Source: Adineta steineri
Lineage: Eukaryota; Rotifera; Eurotatoria; Adinetida; Adinetidae
Length of the DNA stretch: 64,000 nucleotides
Direction: 5' to 3'
Assembly (NCBI GenBank): GCA_905250115.1
Contig: CAJNOI010000002.1
Span: 312,094-376,093, forward strand
Both the position numbers and the translations under genes were made by a program. How positions within the stretch are numbered: position 1 is the first letter of the stretch; the number at the start of each line of letters is the position of its first letter. The notes below the pieces were generated by a model. The model did not search any database. It was not told where the DNA came from and worked only from the letters and a program-made list of their open reading frames with translations. This document shows, in pieces, positions 50,059 through 61,714 of this stretch.

Positions 50059-53000
50059 AGAAAATATCTATGCTATAGAAAATTAATAAAATAATATAGT
50101 CTGCTCAGTTGGTGTTCTGTATATTATATTCTTCTTCTGAAATTAGATAATTTGTGTATAAGTGCAAATATATGAGACATACATGTTTGAATTCTAAACA
50201 GTTTCTATTATGAAAAAAAAGTCCTAACATATATAAATCTCAAGTAAACAAATCTTTCACTAATTGATAATTATTGCAATTTAGTTACAAAAGATCAAAT
50301 TCTTTTTATGTGCATCATGTCATTGAAAGAAAATATTTATAGAAAATTCTTTTATGTTCTTGAATATCGTTGATTTTATGACAATTGAAAAAGAAAATAA
50401 ACGAATTAAATATTGAAGGTGAAAAACAAATAAAAATGTATTCAATATTATCGTCATGACGCTTGTCTTTTGTTTTTTTGAAATAAAACAAAAATATTAT
50501 TTTTTATATACTTCAGCTGATAAACTAAAATATTTTCGTCGTTAATAATACTCATGTGATGAATCAATGACGACTTAACTATTCGAATAATTTTTGATTA
50601 ATAAAAAGTAAGATCTAAAAACTATATTATTAGTATAACGGATCAAAAGTGTGGTTTCTTTTAATAAACTATAGGTTGATCGATAGTTCAAAACGCCAAT
50701 AATAACTAAATATTTTATAATTTTTAGTGACCTACATTATCTTTTCGATTTCCTCTCCCAATCTATTATCTTTATGATGAGTAGACTTCTCGACTTTTTT
50801 CCGCTTGAATATTACTATTTTTTTACGACTGAACCTATATTTTGCTTAGAATTGATCTGTAGTGGTGAAGCTTTTTTTCAGCAACTCAATAATTATTCAA
50901 GCACATTTTATTGGGCATTCATGGATTCATAAGGATTTATTTATAACTGTTACTCTAAACAAAAGTATATGAATGAGATTAGGAATGATAGTAAAACGTA
51001 GTTGAAGGTAAAGAACGTGTGAAGATCGTCTGTATATCTTAGGGATGTGAAATAAGGATGAGCATGAAAGTGACAGTTGTTTTACTCTTCACATCGTTAT
51101 AATTCTCACTATCACCATGACCTCTCCTTATGCTTTTATCCATACACTTTTCTTTTGTTGACTTTAATAAGCAAATAAAAGAATCACAAGCTGTTATGCT
51201 CTGATATCCCAAAACGAACAATGAAGTCTGATAAATTTTCACTCATAATGATTGGATGTTGTTAAGTGACAACATCGAGTTATTATGCACTAAAATATTT
51301 TGTTCTGGTAGACACATTTTTGTGATTCGCATACTAGGGCGATGACAAATATATAAAGTTCATATTTAACCAATATGGAAATAAGTCAACTGAAAGTAGT
51401 ACATCCATTAGCATCGTTAATACGATTGATTGTTATTGAATATGATAGTGATCAGGATGAATGTCATATTTTATTATCTATTTATCTGAAATAGCTTATG
51501 ACAGGACAAATATAAGATTTTTCTAAGTCAGTTTTTTTCTTTTAAAATATTTTGATGACGATATATTATAATATCAGTATAAGTAAACTTCTAAAAACTA
51601 CTTCTTATAATTTTAACTATACTTAACAATTTAAAATTATTCTATCTTTATTTTATTATCAATGTATTATAATTAGTGAATAGTAAGTTGGCTTATTATT
51701 GATTATGTTAAACGATTAGAAAATAAATAAAAAAAAATCTTTGAATAAAGATCAAGATCGAAACAAGTTACCATTGAATTTTTTGAGTAATCGAAAAGAA
51801 ACCACATAAGATTTGATAGATGCACTATGTAATACAAAAAAAAATTTCTTAATAAAATGTTCTTTTTCTCTCATTTTCTTCTCAGATTAAAAAAAATTTC
51901 GTCTTTCATTTCATTTTCTTTCTTTAATCGTAAGTAATAATATATTTTTTAATATTGATAATTTCTATAAAAGTAATAATGAATCATATAGTTAATTAAA
52001 ATAAATATAGTCAATGTAAATGATTGACATTATTTGTTTTTTTTTCTCTATATATCTATTTAACATAATAATTAGTTTTTTTTTCATGAGATTTTTTTTC
52101 TCTCTCTCTATCTGTAACATTTGATATATCTCTATAAAAATGACATTCGTTAAAATCAACAAGTTTTTCGTTAATAGTCAGTCTGTTTATTTAGACTGTT
52201 CACACACACATACACATTCTTATTGATCAATTATCGTTCATATCACCGATAGTACAAGAAGGAAAAAAAACCGAAAGAGTGATTATGTTATGTATACAGT
52301 AGTTGATGCGAAAGAGATTACTCCTTGAATACTAGTGGTTAAAGTGTTCTGTACAATGTTGCACATACGCTTGTTCGTTCGATCATGTTCGATTTATTTG
52401 TTTGTTCATCTCACTACGTCATTTTTTTTTCTACTTCTGTCTCTCTCTCTCTGTCTCTTTCCCTCCTCCGCTTTGTAGGAATGGATAAGAGTAGGAGAGA
52501 ATAAGTGAACTAGCTTTTATTTATCGAGTCTAACAAGAATTTAGGCGCATTTACTTATGCATTAAATATATGTACACATTGTAAATATGTTCATATTATG
52601 AAAACGGTAAGAATCAATCAACTATATTTAAATATTAAATTCGATTAAGATTATATTTTTATTAAAATTCTCAGTTTAATACTAAAAATATTTCTGCTGG
52701 TTGTTACGAATATATGTATATATGTATATATGCATTGTTTGCACTATTATTAAGAACAAAGAATAATATAAATAAAATGGAAGAAAGAAAGATGAAAACA
52801 GTGAGAGAATTTATTATCTTTCAAGCTTAAAACAAGAGCCAAATAAACAAACGTTCGTAGTTTGCAAAAGCAAATCTTTTGTAAGTACTTATTGTGTACG
52901 TAAAGTTAATACTTTTCGGAATCGAACATTTCTTTTTTTTTTTCTTTCTTTTTTTCTTCATTTGTTTAATATGCATAATTTTCAAGATTCGTCAAGGAAT

Positions 53001-54441
53001 TTAAGTACATAAGAAAAGAAAATTATGCGATGTTAGAAATTAAAAGCAACAGGTGCATATTTTCATATCGATTAGATACACTTTTCTTACATAAGTTATT
53101 CTTCTTATGTGTAGATCTTAAGCAATATATCCCTGTTCAATAACATTCTTTCTCGAGAAATTCATGTGCATAACAAAATAAGTTCAATTAGAGTTACATT
53201 ATTTACTATGTTGTTTATCAAAAGTTGACAAAGAGAAGAAAAACTCGACGTGCATATTCATATGATTTTTCTTTTTTTAGAATATAATCATTAACAATGA
53301 TTATAATAATAATTGTAGATTGTTTTCTATTTCAATTTAACTCGATTACATAGACACATTGTTTTACGTTGGTCTCTTCTGTCGCACTTCGCTCTTTTGT
53401 TCTCTATTGAATATTATTAGGACTAAGAGTGTTCAAATAGACGCTTGATTTCTTTTTTTCTTTTCTTTTGCATTCTGTCGTCATCTGCTGTACAAATCGT
53501 TCTTATACATTCTATACGATAAGAACTCAATTGATCATAAGAAAAAAAGTAGCAAGAAGCTCAACTATGAGCAGCATAAGAATGAGTGATCGATTGCAAA
53601 GAGAAGAGTGAAAATCAACACTCAATAGCGGTGAATACTCGCATCTTTTACTCCTTCTTCTTTTGTCGTCTTTTTCTGTTACTGCCGTTATGTTTGTATG
53701 TTGACGATGAATTCTAGCATGTGAGAAGTCATTCAATTCTACTGCCAACATCGCTGGTCGTTGTCGTCCTTTTTTTTCACTCTATTCTTTTTCTGCGATT
53801 TCAAACATACATACATACGTATACAAATACATTTCACATAGGCACGCAAAACTCTTCCGCTAATAATAATAATAATAATGGTAATAACATATGACACGAT
53901 CTTCCTGACTTATTTTATATATCGTCACCATCTCAACCAAAAATGTTTGTTCTAATAAAAGACTACCAATAGATTATGTAACGAATTAAATAATAGGTTG
54001 ATATATAATTAATAGGTTCTCTACAAAAAAAAATAGAAAAGAAATTGACTGAGTAAAAATTTTTCGTTTATTAATTTAAGTTTTTTCTATTCATACTTTA
54101 TATATTTTTGTTTTGATTATAGTTATTTCATTTAATCTGAGAAACTTCGTTGTCAATATATGTGCGTGTATCTGTATATATTTAAATATGATAATTAGAA
54201 AAACCTTGCAAATATAAACAACGAAGGTTGACATATTCAGGAAACACTTATTTTCACCTCTATGCATCCATTTCCTTATGTTCGCTTGCATTTTTCTCGA
54301 CATCATTTTCCGTCAGGTTATTATTATAGATAACAAACAAAATAATAGATCATATTTTACAATCTATCCTTGGTTTTTAAGGTTTATCTGCAAATTTAAT
54401 TAATTCTTCAAAGAATTTATGTCCTATTTAATATTATAAAT
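50059..54441. other. Long intergenic region, no gene seen
   Basis: About 4.4 kb of AT-rich DNA between a GPCR and the kinase gene, which diverge. It contains simple tracts (CT near 52435-52460, AATAAT near 53862-53880) but no frame with conserved residues and no clear repeat family. Its length suggests either dispersed regulation or decayed mobile DNA beyond recognition. Confidence 0.5.
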
Positions 54442-56786
54442 ATGGTGCAAGATTTAAATACAGCTACAACACCTGATAAAGCCTCAACAACTGCAACGGG
54501 TGATTTATCATCAGATGAAAAACGAAAAAAAGTTGGAAATTATGTTATCTTAAAAACAATTGGAGAAGGTAGTTTTGCTAAAGTACGATTGGGTGTTCAT
54601 CTAATCACAGAAATGAGAGTAAATATAACTCATCTAAGAGATACTTTTCATCATTTATGTTTTCCATTAGGTTGCAGTAAAAGTTATTAATAAGCGTGAA
54701 GTTTTTAAAAGAAATTATTTACGAGCTAATTTACGTCGTGAAGCATCTATGATGCAACGTATGTCACATAAAAATATAGTACAACTACATGAAGTTATGG
54801 AAACAGAAAATTCCTATTATATTGTTATGGATTTAGTACAAGGAAATGAATTTGTTAAATATTTAACAAAAAAGTAAAATAATGAAATTTTTCAAAATAT
54901 ATTTATTTTAATATAAACAATAATTTTTCGTAGAAAACAATTAGATGAACTTGAAACAAGAAAATATATTCGACAAATTGTTTCTGCTGTTGATCATATG
55001 CATCGAGCACGTGTTATTCATCGTGATATAAAACTTCAAAATTTTATGCTTGATCAAAATAATGATATTATTATTATTGGTAATATATATTTTACTTTCA
55101 TTAAATAATTAACTTTAATTTTTTTTGAATAGATTTTGGTCTTAGTAATTGTCTTGATGAAAAAGGTTTTTTAACTACTCAATGTGGTTCACCTGCGTAA
55201 GTTTTTTTGTCAAAAAGAATAAAAAATATTTCTTTAATATCGATATCTATGTATAGTTATGCAGCTCCAGAGATTTTTGCTCATCAAGAATATGGTCCAG
55301 CAGTTGATGTATGGAGTATCGGTGTGAATATGTATGCTATGCTACTTGGTAAACTTCCATTTAAAGTTGAACATCGTAGTCGAAATCTTGCTAAACTTCA
55401 TGCATGTATATTGAAAGGATGTGAAATACCTACTACACTTTCACGTGGTAATGAAAAATATCATTATATAGTTTCTATTGTATTAAAATGTATTTATTTT
55501 GTTCAGATTGTCAAGATTTATTAACAAGATTATTAGAACCATCACCTACAAAACGAATAACAATGGCAGAAATTCTTCGTCATCCATTTTTAATCAGTCA
55601 ATTAGGACCTATTGAATTAATGCCTTATAAACCACAAGCTGATGCAAGAGAAATTAATCGAAATATAACTAAATATCTTGCAATTAAGTAAGTGTATAGA
55701 AGAGAAATTTAAAAAATGAGTAACTTCACTTCTTCTTTTTCTTTTGTCAGACATGGATATTCAGAACATGATGTTGAAGATGCTGTAATATATCGAAAAC
55801 CAATTGCATCTCGTGCTCTATATAATTTAATCGAAAGACGTCTTAAACAAGGTTTAAGTTGGCCAGATCCTACATATAATCATACTATTAATATTCATTC
55901 ATCATTATCAACAACAGGTGATGCTACTTTACATGATGGTTCACCAGATGTTATTGTACTTGATAAACTTGTTCATAACGAACCATTACTTCCTGGTCGT
56001 CGTGTACCATCGCATCTTTTACCTCAACAAACAAATTCAATACCAACAAATGGACGACGATTATCACGTGATAAATCTAATTATGGATTTGATGAACATG
56101 TTATATTACATACGAATACAAATGGTAATATTATTACGGGTGGTTTAACACAGGAAGCGTACAACGAGTTAGTACCGACATCAAAGGCAACTTCTAGAAA
56201 ATTATTTCATGATATTATCATGAGAAAACCATCAGCTATTGGAAATAGTGTTGATCTAACAGATGAACATAATAATATAAAACGAACGCAAAATTCGAGC
56301 GGTTTAACACTAATGAAACCTTTAGTTACTGGGCATCGTAGTAATGTCATATCTCCACATGCACACCCACAACAACAACAACATCAGCAGCAACAACATA
56401 AAATGAAACCTCGTAGTTTACCTAATTCTACACTTGATCATGCAAATCAGAATGGTTTTCATTTGCCACATGATCCATTAGCTAGTGGTACTCGTACACC
56501 GAAAACTCTTAGTCGTGCGTCAAATGTTGAACATATGAAAAGATCTCAACAACATTCTCCGGTGCGATATAATCCTGGTATGTTTAAATTTCTTTATTTT
56601 CATTTAAGCTCTTGAAAAAATCGTCCTTCTTTATATAAAATATATTCTTCGACATTTTTTATTAATGTTTATTTTCATTACTTTTTTCGTTAACTTTGCA
56701 ATGTTTTTTAAAAGAGAGAAAAAGCCATTCAAGTTGTTTCGAATCAAAATTGATAAGTAAAAAAGTAAAAGAAAAAATAAAACTTC

Positions 56787-56817
<31 letters not shown>

Positions 56818-57250
56818 CAATAATAAACTTTCATTTTCAATGGTTACATAAGAAAAAAAAAGAAAAATGATTTTATATTGATTTATCATTCATTTATTTT
56901 TAGCTCCATCAGTAACTGTAAAAGCAATTGGTTTATTCTTAAAAAATTCTGCTCTACATTCTCGTATTAGTTCTTCTAGTAGTAAATCATCAAAAAATGT
57001 TGAGAGTGTATCACCTACTACTCAACAACAATCACCACCATTAAGATTTTATCCATCAACATCAAATACAAGTAATACTAATAAATCTAATGTAATTAAT
57101 TATCATTCACATGGAAATTTAACATCAGCAAGTACAACAAGACAAGCATTTGCTAAATCATCTGAATCACCACATCATATATCACCTAGTAAAACTCAAC
57201 ATTCAACAACAACAACAGGAACTAATGGACAAAAACTAATGCAAACTTAA
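54442..57250 (+). CDS. HUNK: HUNK-like serine/threonine protein kinase
   Basis: A protein kinase of the CAMK/SNF1-related group. Eight exons, 54442-54618, 54671-54873, 54934-55079, 55133-55196, 55257-55447, 55507-55687, 55751-56577 and 56904-57250, keep the frame and give 711 residues, almost the length of vertebrate HUNK. The Gly loop is IGEGSFAKVRLG, the ATP Lys is in VAVKVIN, the catalytic loop is HRDIKLQN, the metal motif is DFGLSNC, and the activation segment is TTQCGSPAYAAPEI. SIGVNMYAMLLGKLPFKVE is nearly diagnostic for HUNK. After the kinase domain comes the region beginning HGYSEHDVEDAV, then a long Ser/Gln/His-rich disordered tail with a polyQ/H stretch. The catalytic Lys is in HRDIK and no key residue is missing. 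Confidence 0.85.
56787..56825. repeat. ATA/AAT trinucleotide microsatellite
   Basis: An ATA-type microsatellite inside the last intron of the kinase gene, about ten units with two CAA interruptions. Confidence 0.85.
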
Positions 57251-57609
57251 ATTAAAAACTATTCTTCTTTTTCTTCCCTGAAAAGTTTTATTCTTTTTTT
57301 TTGCCATTTAATACGGTGCTTTCCATCTTGTCTTTTTTTTTCGAATTGTTAATAATTGTTTTTTTTTATGAATGAAAATATTAAATTATCTTCCTCTGTA
57401 TATATAAACTTGCTTCTACATTAAGGAGAAATGACATGAAATTTGTTAAACGTTGTATCGCATTACTTGTTACATTTATTTAAAGTAGAACAAGGACGGA
57501 TACTATTTACATCAAACTATTCAAATATACACAATAATAACAAAAAAAATCAAATGAGAGAGTTTTATACATATTTATCAATATTTATATTAATTTAATG
57601 AACATCTCT

Positions 57610-57929
57610 CGCGAGATATGAAGTTACCACTTTCTGTATATTGTATTGAAAGGACAAATGGTGAGTATCTAGCATCACAGGATAAAACATCAAAAATACT
57701 TGATTGTAAATAATAATTAAAATAAAACCGACGAATAATATCGTATTATAATTTTGGTATATGATGTGATTCCGAGGTTGGAGTTTCTACAAACAGAAAC
57801 AATAATTACTGAAATTTCTTCTCTTTTATAAGAAAAATAGGAAAAGTTTATTGTCTTCTGTATATGTGTAATACTTACCATTGTACTAAAAGATTTTTTC
57901 GATTTTAAAGCATCAGAGTAACTGGACAT
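57610..57929 (-). CDS. Possible small two-exon membrane protein
   Basis: A candidate only. Exon 1 (about 57879-57929) encodes MSSYSDALKSKKSFSTM and ends at a strong donor (GTAAGT). An acceptor (TTTGTAG) opens exon 2 at 57786, which is in phase and continues for about 60 codons with a hydrophobic span (TILFVGFILIIIY) to a stop near 57600. The product would be about 80 residues with one membrane segment. It lies in the region downstream of the kinase gene on the opposite strand. I recognise no family and the call could be chance. Confidence 0.3.
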
Positions 57930-58028
57930 GATAAAGTAAAAAAATTAATCTAAAATATATGACTATGATAAAAAATACATACGGTAGTTAAAAAGTTTTG
58001 TCATCAACTCAACAATGATGAGAATAGA

Positions 58029-58142
58029 GTCCAGGTTGAAAAATCTGGCACGGAAACGGCCGGTTCCGTCGTATTTCGGAGATTTCATGGAAACATTATT
58101 CCAGTTGAACGGATGCGGTGGCCGGATTTATCGTATAGCCTT
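58029..58142. repeat. Dispersed repeat, copy 1
   Basis: A GC-richer block whose sequence closely resembles 59455-59565 in the same orientation, by eye about 65-70% identical. Shared landmarks in order are CCAGGT, GAAACGG, GGTTCC, ATTTCG, AGATTTCAT, TGAACGGAT and CGGT. The two copies flank the F-box pseudogene about 1.4 kb apart. The mobile-element class is unknown. Confidence 0.6.
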
Positions 58143-58520
58143 TGACGGCGACATATACACCGAAACATACATAAGTGATGAATAAAATAATGCAACAACG
58201 GTCAATGTTTTGGAGCCACCAAATATTATGAATACAGTGATAATATTCATTATAGAAAGAGTACTGTACACTGCACGAACAAATTTCCATAATTCATCTT
58301 CTTCTTGTTTTCGCTGTTGTGTGATGAGCATTGGCCGAATGATCTTGATGGATGAATATTTTTCAATACAACGTATACGATATCGTATATCATTAATCAT
58401 GTCCATTAATAGATGTTTCATGTCTTTTGTGTTCAAATGATACTGTTCATCCGTTAAGGGTGGGTGTGAGATAAGAACAACACCCACACCCTTCCTGCGT
58501 CGAATTCTTGATATTATCCT
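58128..58520 (-). pseudogene. Coding-like fragment with one hydrophobic span
   Basis: A minus-strand frame reads as plausible protein: DEQYHLNTKDMKHLLMDMI, RQKEEDELWKF-type charged residues, then a hydrophobic stretch around SIMNIITVFIIFGGS. It is preceded by the telomere-like palindrome at 58456-58495, which is read through in frame, and followed by repeat copy 1, whose end supplies the stop. It may be the truncated 3' part of a membrane-protein gene. No start or upstream exon is identified. Confidence 0.3.
58454..58495. repeat. Telomere-like inverted repeat element 1
   Basis: A short foldback. The left arm AAGGGTGGGTGTG starts at 58456 and the right arm CACCCACACCCTT lies at about 58481-58493, separated by about 12 bases. 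The arms consist of TGTGGG-type hexamers. This is the smallest of four such elements within 3 kb. Confidence 0.6.
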
Positions 58521-58521
58521 G

Positions 58522-59460
58522 CTAGTTTTGGTCAGAAACGATACGTTTCCTGTGGGTTTCAGCCGGAAATGCACGAAATATTGCTTCAGGAATCATCGTC
58601 ATGGATTCATGAGGTATTTCCGGACAACCGTTTATTGTTAATTGATTGATATTTTTAAAATAATTCCCACAACTTGTGTTCGGTAGAGTAGCACACATAA
58701 GAAAATTTACGACCGAATTTCTTTGTTCAGTTTCCAATGAAATTTGTAGTATTTTCTCCTATAAAAAAAAGAGCCATAAAAAAACAGACTTCCAGTCAAT
58801 CTTTTTATACTTGTATGGATGAATTGAATGGAAATCTTTGATATTAAAAGATTGAAAACAATCATGTTGATATGTAAAAAATCAATTTTTCTGAATCCAA
58901 AACGATGAAGTGAATCCATAAATTAATTCATCCTATTCTAATTAAATTTGTAGTTCAACACCATTATGATAGATACCAAAGATACGCAATTTCTGTATAT
59001 AAATATTCTTCATCATTATCGTCAATTGAAATGAATAAAATTTCAATAAATTTAAAAACATTTTTAACAATATTTTGAAATTTGTTAAAATCAATTTTCT
59101 TCAGCTTAATACAAATTTTTCTTAAATTTTTAAACGACGGAAGGTTAAGACTGGATCGTGGTTCATACCAGTCATTTGAATCCGTCAGCAAATCAATGGA
59201 TAAACTACGAAATTTATCCATTACACCAAGTACATCATAGAATGTTTCAATTGAAAAATACGTATTAATAACGAGATTTTCAATTGAACTAATTAAGTTT
59301 GAATGAAAATAATAATAAACTGGTGGTGGAACCATTTTATTATTACTTTCGATTTTAAAAAATTTTAATTTCAATAGATGAATTGATATTTTTAAAAAGC
59401 CAAGTAGAAATCGATTACTATTAGGGTATATAATTAATGTATCTACCCAGGTCGAACAAT
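58522..59460 (-). pseudogene. F-box/LRR family pseudogene or fragment
   Basis: The upstream part (about 58964-59440) is a clear relative of the F-box/LRR gene at 44150, with Leu-rich strands such as SSIENLVINTYFS, FRSLSIDLLTD and SFKNLRKICIKL. The downstream part (58522-58759) encodes LPNTSCGNYFKNINQLTING and ends at a stop; it reads like the C-terminus of the same family. Between them the only good splice pair (donor near 58970, acceptor near 58759) joins in the wrong phase and meets a stop after about 15 codons. The F-box itself is missing at the 5' end. I conclude it is a broken copy. Confidence 0.55.
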
Positions 59461-59570
59461 TCGGCCCAGAAACGGTTGGTTCCAGACAATTTCGTAGATT
59501 TCATCGAAGCAGTATTTTAGTGAACGGATTCGGTCACAGGATTCATCGAGGTTTAATCGAAAACGGTATG
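59455..59570. repeat. Dispersed repeat, copy 2
   Basis: The diverged direct copy of the block at 58029-58142. Matching segments include CCAGGT, AGAAACGG, GGTTCCAG, TTTCGTAGATTTCAT and AGTGAACGGAT. In this copy a plus-strand frame is open across the repeat, but no protein family is recognised. Confidence 0.6.
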
Positions 59571-59613
59571 GTTATACAAAAATCAACAATTAAATTATCA
59601 AGAATATTAACAA

Positions 59614-59672
59614 CTAGGGTGAGGGTATATAATGGGTATAATATTCAAAGCAACATGCACCCATACCCTCAA
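59614..59672. repeat. Telomere-like inverted repeat element 2
   Basis: The left arm TAGGGTGAGGGTAT begins at 59615 and the right arm ATACCCTCAAG ends at 59672. The core pair is GAGGGTAT with ATACCCTC. The outer end CTTGAGGGT, read from the right, is the same terminus seen in elements 3 and 4. Confidence 0.55.
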
Positions 59673-59914
59673 GACGCCGTTTTCGATGGTCTCAATGATC
59701 GTCTTGGGTAAGTGAATTTTCTCTCTATACTGTCTTGTTTCTAGATAGTCTAGTTTTTTTGTGTCTCGTTCGTCTATGAATACATATATATGTAGACATT
59801 TACTTATTTATTGTTTATTCTGTAGGCTAAACTAAATCCCAAAAAATGGAGCTAATTTTTGTTTTTACACACGATCATTTGAATTACATTATGGTCGATT
59901 TATCTATTATATTT

Positions 59915-60162
59915 TCTTGAGGGTACGGGTGTGGTTGTCATTGTTGATTGGGATGAATGTGGGTTGTATTTATCATGCACTCACACCCACATCCACACCC
60001 ACCCTTCTCAACTAGGGTGTAAGTATTATTTCCACCTCACACCCACACCCACACCCACACCCGCACCCACACTCACACCCACACCCACACCCACACCCGC
60101 ACCCACACTCACACCCACACTCACACCCACACCCACACCCACACCCTCTCCCACCCTCAAGA
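59915..60162. repeat. Telomere-like inverted repeat element 3 with hexamer array
   Basis: A 248-bp block bounded by CTTGAGGGTACGGGTGTGG on the left and, on the right, the inverse end CCCACCCTCAAG. The right half is an array of CACACC/CCCACA hexamers, the C-rich strand of the bdelloid telomere unit TGTGGG. It has higher-order structure: a 36-bp unit of six variant hexamers (60037-60072) is repeated exactly at 60073-60108, followed by a 12-bp partial unit at 60109-60120 and a third start at 60121. Confidence 0.85.
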
Positions 60163-60417
60163 AGCACTTCAAGCAGAAATCTCAAGACTAAACGAGTCGA
60201 TACAAACCCGAATCGTAGAATACAAAGAAGACAAATTATCAGATGAACAATATACTGAATTAGTTAAAGATGGCGGGATATTAATGATTCATAAAGTAGA
60301 CTTGGAATTATTATTAGCTGGTAAGTGAATATTCTAATACATAATCATTATCCAATATGCCTCTTATATTTAGAGCGCGATCGTCGCAGGTCCACTACTC
60401 ATGCACAAAATAATTAA
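60163..60417 (+). pseudogene. 3' end of an unidentified coiled-coil gene truncated by the hexamer array
   Basis: Directly after the repeat, an open frame reads [16 protein letters not shown], then YKEDKLSDEQYTELVKDGG and VDLELLLA to a donor at 60321. A 53-bp GT-AG intron follows, then ERDRRRSTTHAQNN and a stop at 60415-60417. The splice junction keeps the frame, so this is probably real former coding sequence. Its upstream part would run into the hexamer array, where the frame is open as His-Thr repeats. The stop is 7 bp from the stop of the convergent coiled-coil gene. The family is not recognised. It could be a functional 3' exon of a gene with unseen upstream exons. Confidence 0.4.
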
Positions 60418-60423
60418 AGAACT

Positions 60424-61325
60424 TCAGAGATTCGCAGCATCGGTGCATTTTTTTTCATATTGTTCTATAAGATTTATACAATCAAGAATCAGTTTTTCAA
60501 TTTGATCTTCATAATTAGTTAACTGATCTTCGGCTACGTGTCTAAAACATTTATATAAATTAATACATAAATGAATAATATTCAAATAATTCAATCTACC
60601 TTAATTGATCGAATTCTGATTGTAAATATGCATTTGAACCAATATATGTCATAAGATTTATACATTTTTGAGTTAATATTTGTCGTTCTTTCGATTCTGG
60701 TCCAGTTGTTTTTTTCCATGATAGGATACTAGAGAGTTTTTATTTGAATAAAACACATAATTATTAAAAATTTAAAAACTTACTCATCACTGGAATATAT
60801 TTTTATAGATGGATTAATTGCCGATTTTTTTAATTGAGCGATTTCTTTTTGTAATTCTTCAATTTCTTGTTGACTAAAAATGAATAAATATATATATATA
60901 TTTATTATAAAAAATAAAAATAATTAAATACCTTTCAGCTGTTTGAAGTTCATGTTGTTGAATAAGTGTAGATCTTTCTTGTTCAAGTGTTTGTATTTGT
61001 CGTTCATATGCTGATAATGTTGTTGCACATTCATCTAATGTTTTTCGAAATTCACGTTGTACATTATCAAGTCGATCACGAATTACAGTACGTTCATCTT
61101 CAGTAGCAGAAAGTTTTTGTCGAAGTTCATGAATTTGTTTTTGATCATTTTCAAAAACGGACGAACTAAACAAATAAAAAAAATATCGAAATGATTTAGT
61201 TTCGAAATTCTTTTTTTTGTTCTTTACCTAATATAACTTGTAAGGTCTGACGGTGGAGCTTCTGTAACTGGTTGATCTGTTCTAATTGATCGTTCATGAT
61301 TAAATGGATTTAAATATGCATCCAT
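60424..61325 (-). CDS. Small coiled-coil protein
   Basis: Five exons, 61228-61325, 60932-61165, 60784-60873, 60600-60728 and 60424-60541, join in frame and give 222 residues. The N-terminus is MDAYLNPFNHERSIRTDQ, followed by a Pro-rich linker. Residues of roughly 35-140 form a heptad-rich coiled coil (IHELRQKLSATEDERTVI, then QIQTLEQERSTLIQQHEL and EIEELQKEIAQLKK). The C-terminal part is helical and acidic (EDQLTNYEDQIEKLIL). No enzyme motif is present. It could be a centrosomal, trafficking or cytoskeletal adaptor, but I do not recognise the family. The telomere-like element 4 lies 16 bp upstream of the start codon, in the position of the promoter or 5' UTR. Confidence 0.7.
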
Positions 61326-61340
61326 AGCTCTAGGAATAAT

Positions 61341-61431
61341 AGAGGGTGGGTGTGAGTGTGGGTGTGAATATAGGTGTGGTTGCGGACCTTAGTTGAATAT
61401 ATGATTTCGTTCACACCCGCACCCTCAAGAA
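61341..61431. repeat. Telomere-like inverted repeat element 4
   Basis: The left arm AGAGGGTGGGTGTGAGTG begins at 61341 and the right arm TCACACCCGCACCCTCAAG ends at 61430. The arms enclose about 45 bp. They are made of TGTGGG-type hexamers and share the CTTGAGGGTG terminus with elements 2 and 3. It sits immediately upstream of the coiled-coil gene. Confidence 0.75.
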
Positions 61432-61714
61432 TTCATCGAAATCTACTGAGATACGGAATTCGCTTTTCCCTGCTGGCTTTGAATCATCTTGTAGAAACAT
61501 CAACTGATTTTCTAGAGAATTTTCTTTGAAGAGAATATTGAGAAATTGTTGACGATGAAGAGAATTTATTTTAAAGAATCACAACATCAATACAACGAAA
61601 AAAAAGAGAGAACAATAAGTACAAAAACTCGGCAGTACAACACTTAATTGTTATTTCTTATCGACATATGATTATGCCGTGTCTTAGATTTATTTTCTTG
61701 ATGAATTGGATAAG

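Noticed and set aside
57310-57600. An additional 3' exon of the kinase gene
   Set aside because: The kinase reading frame ends at 57250 and no donor precedes the stop; this stretch looks like 3' UTR.
59931-60191. A Thr-Pro repeat protein on the plus strand
   Set aside because: The frame simply translates the telomere-like hexamer array; no start context or conserved flank.
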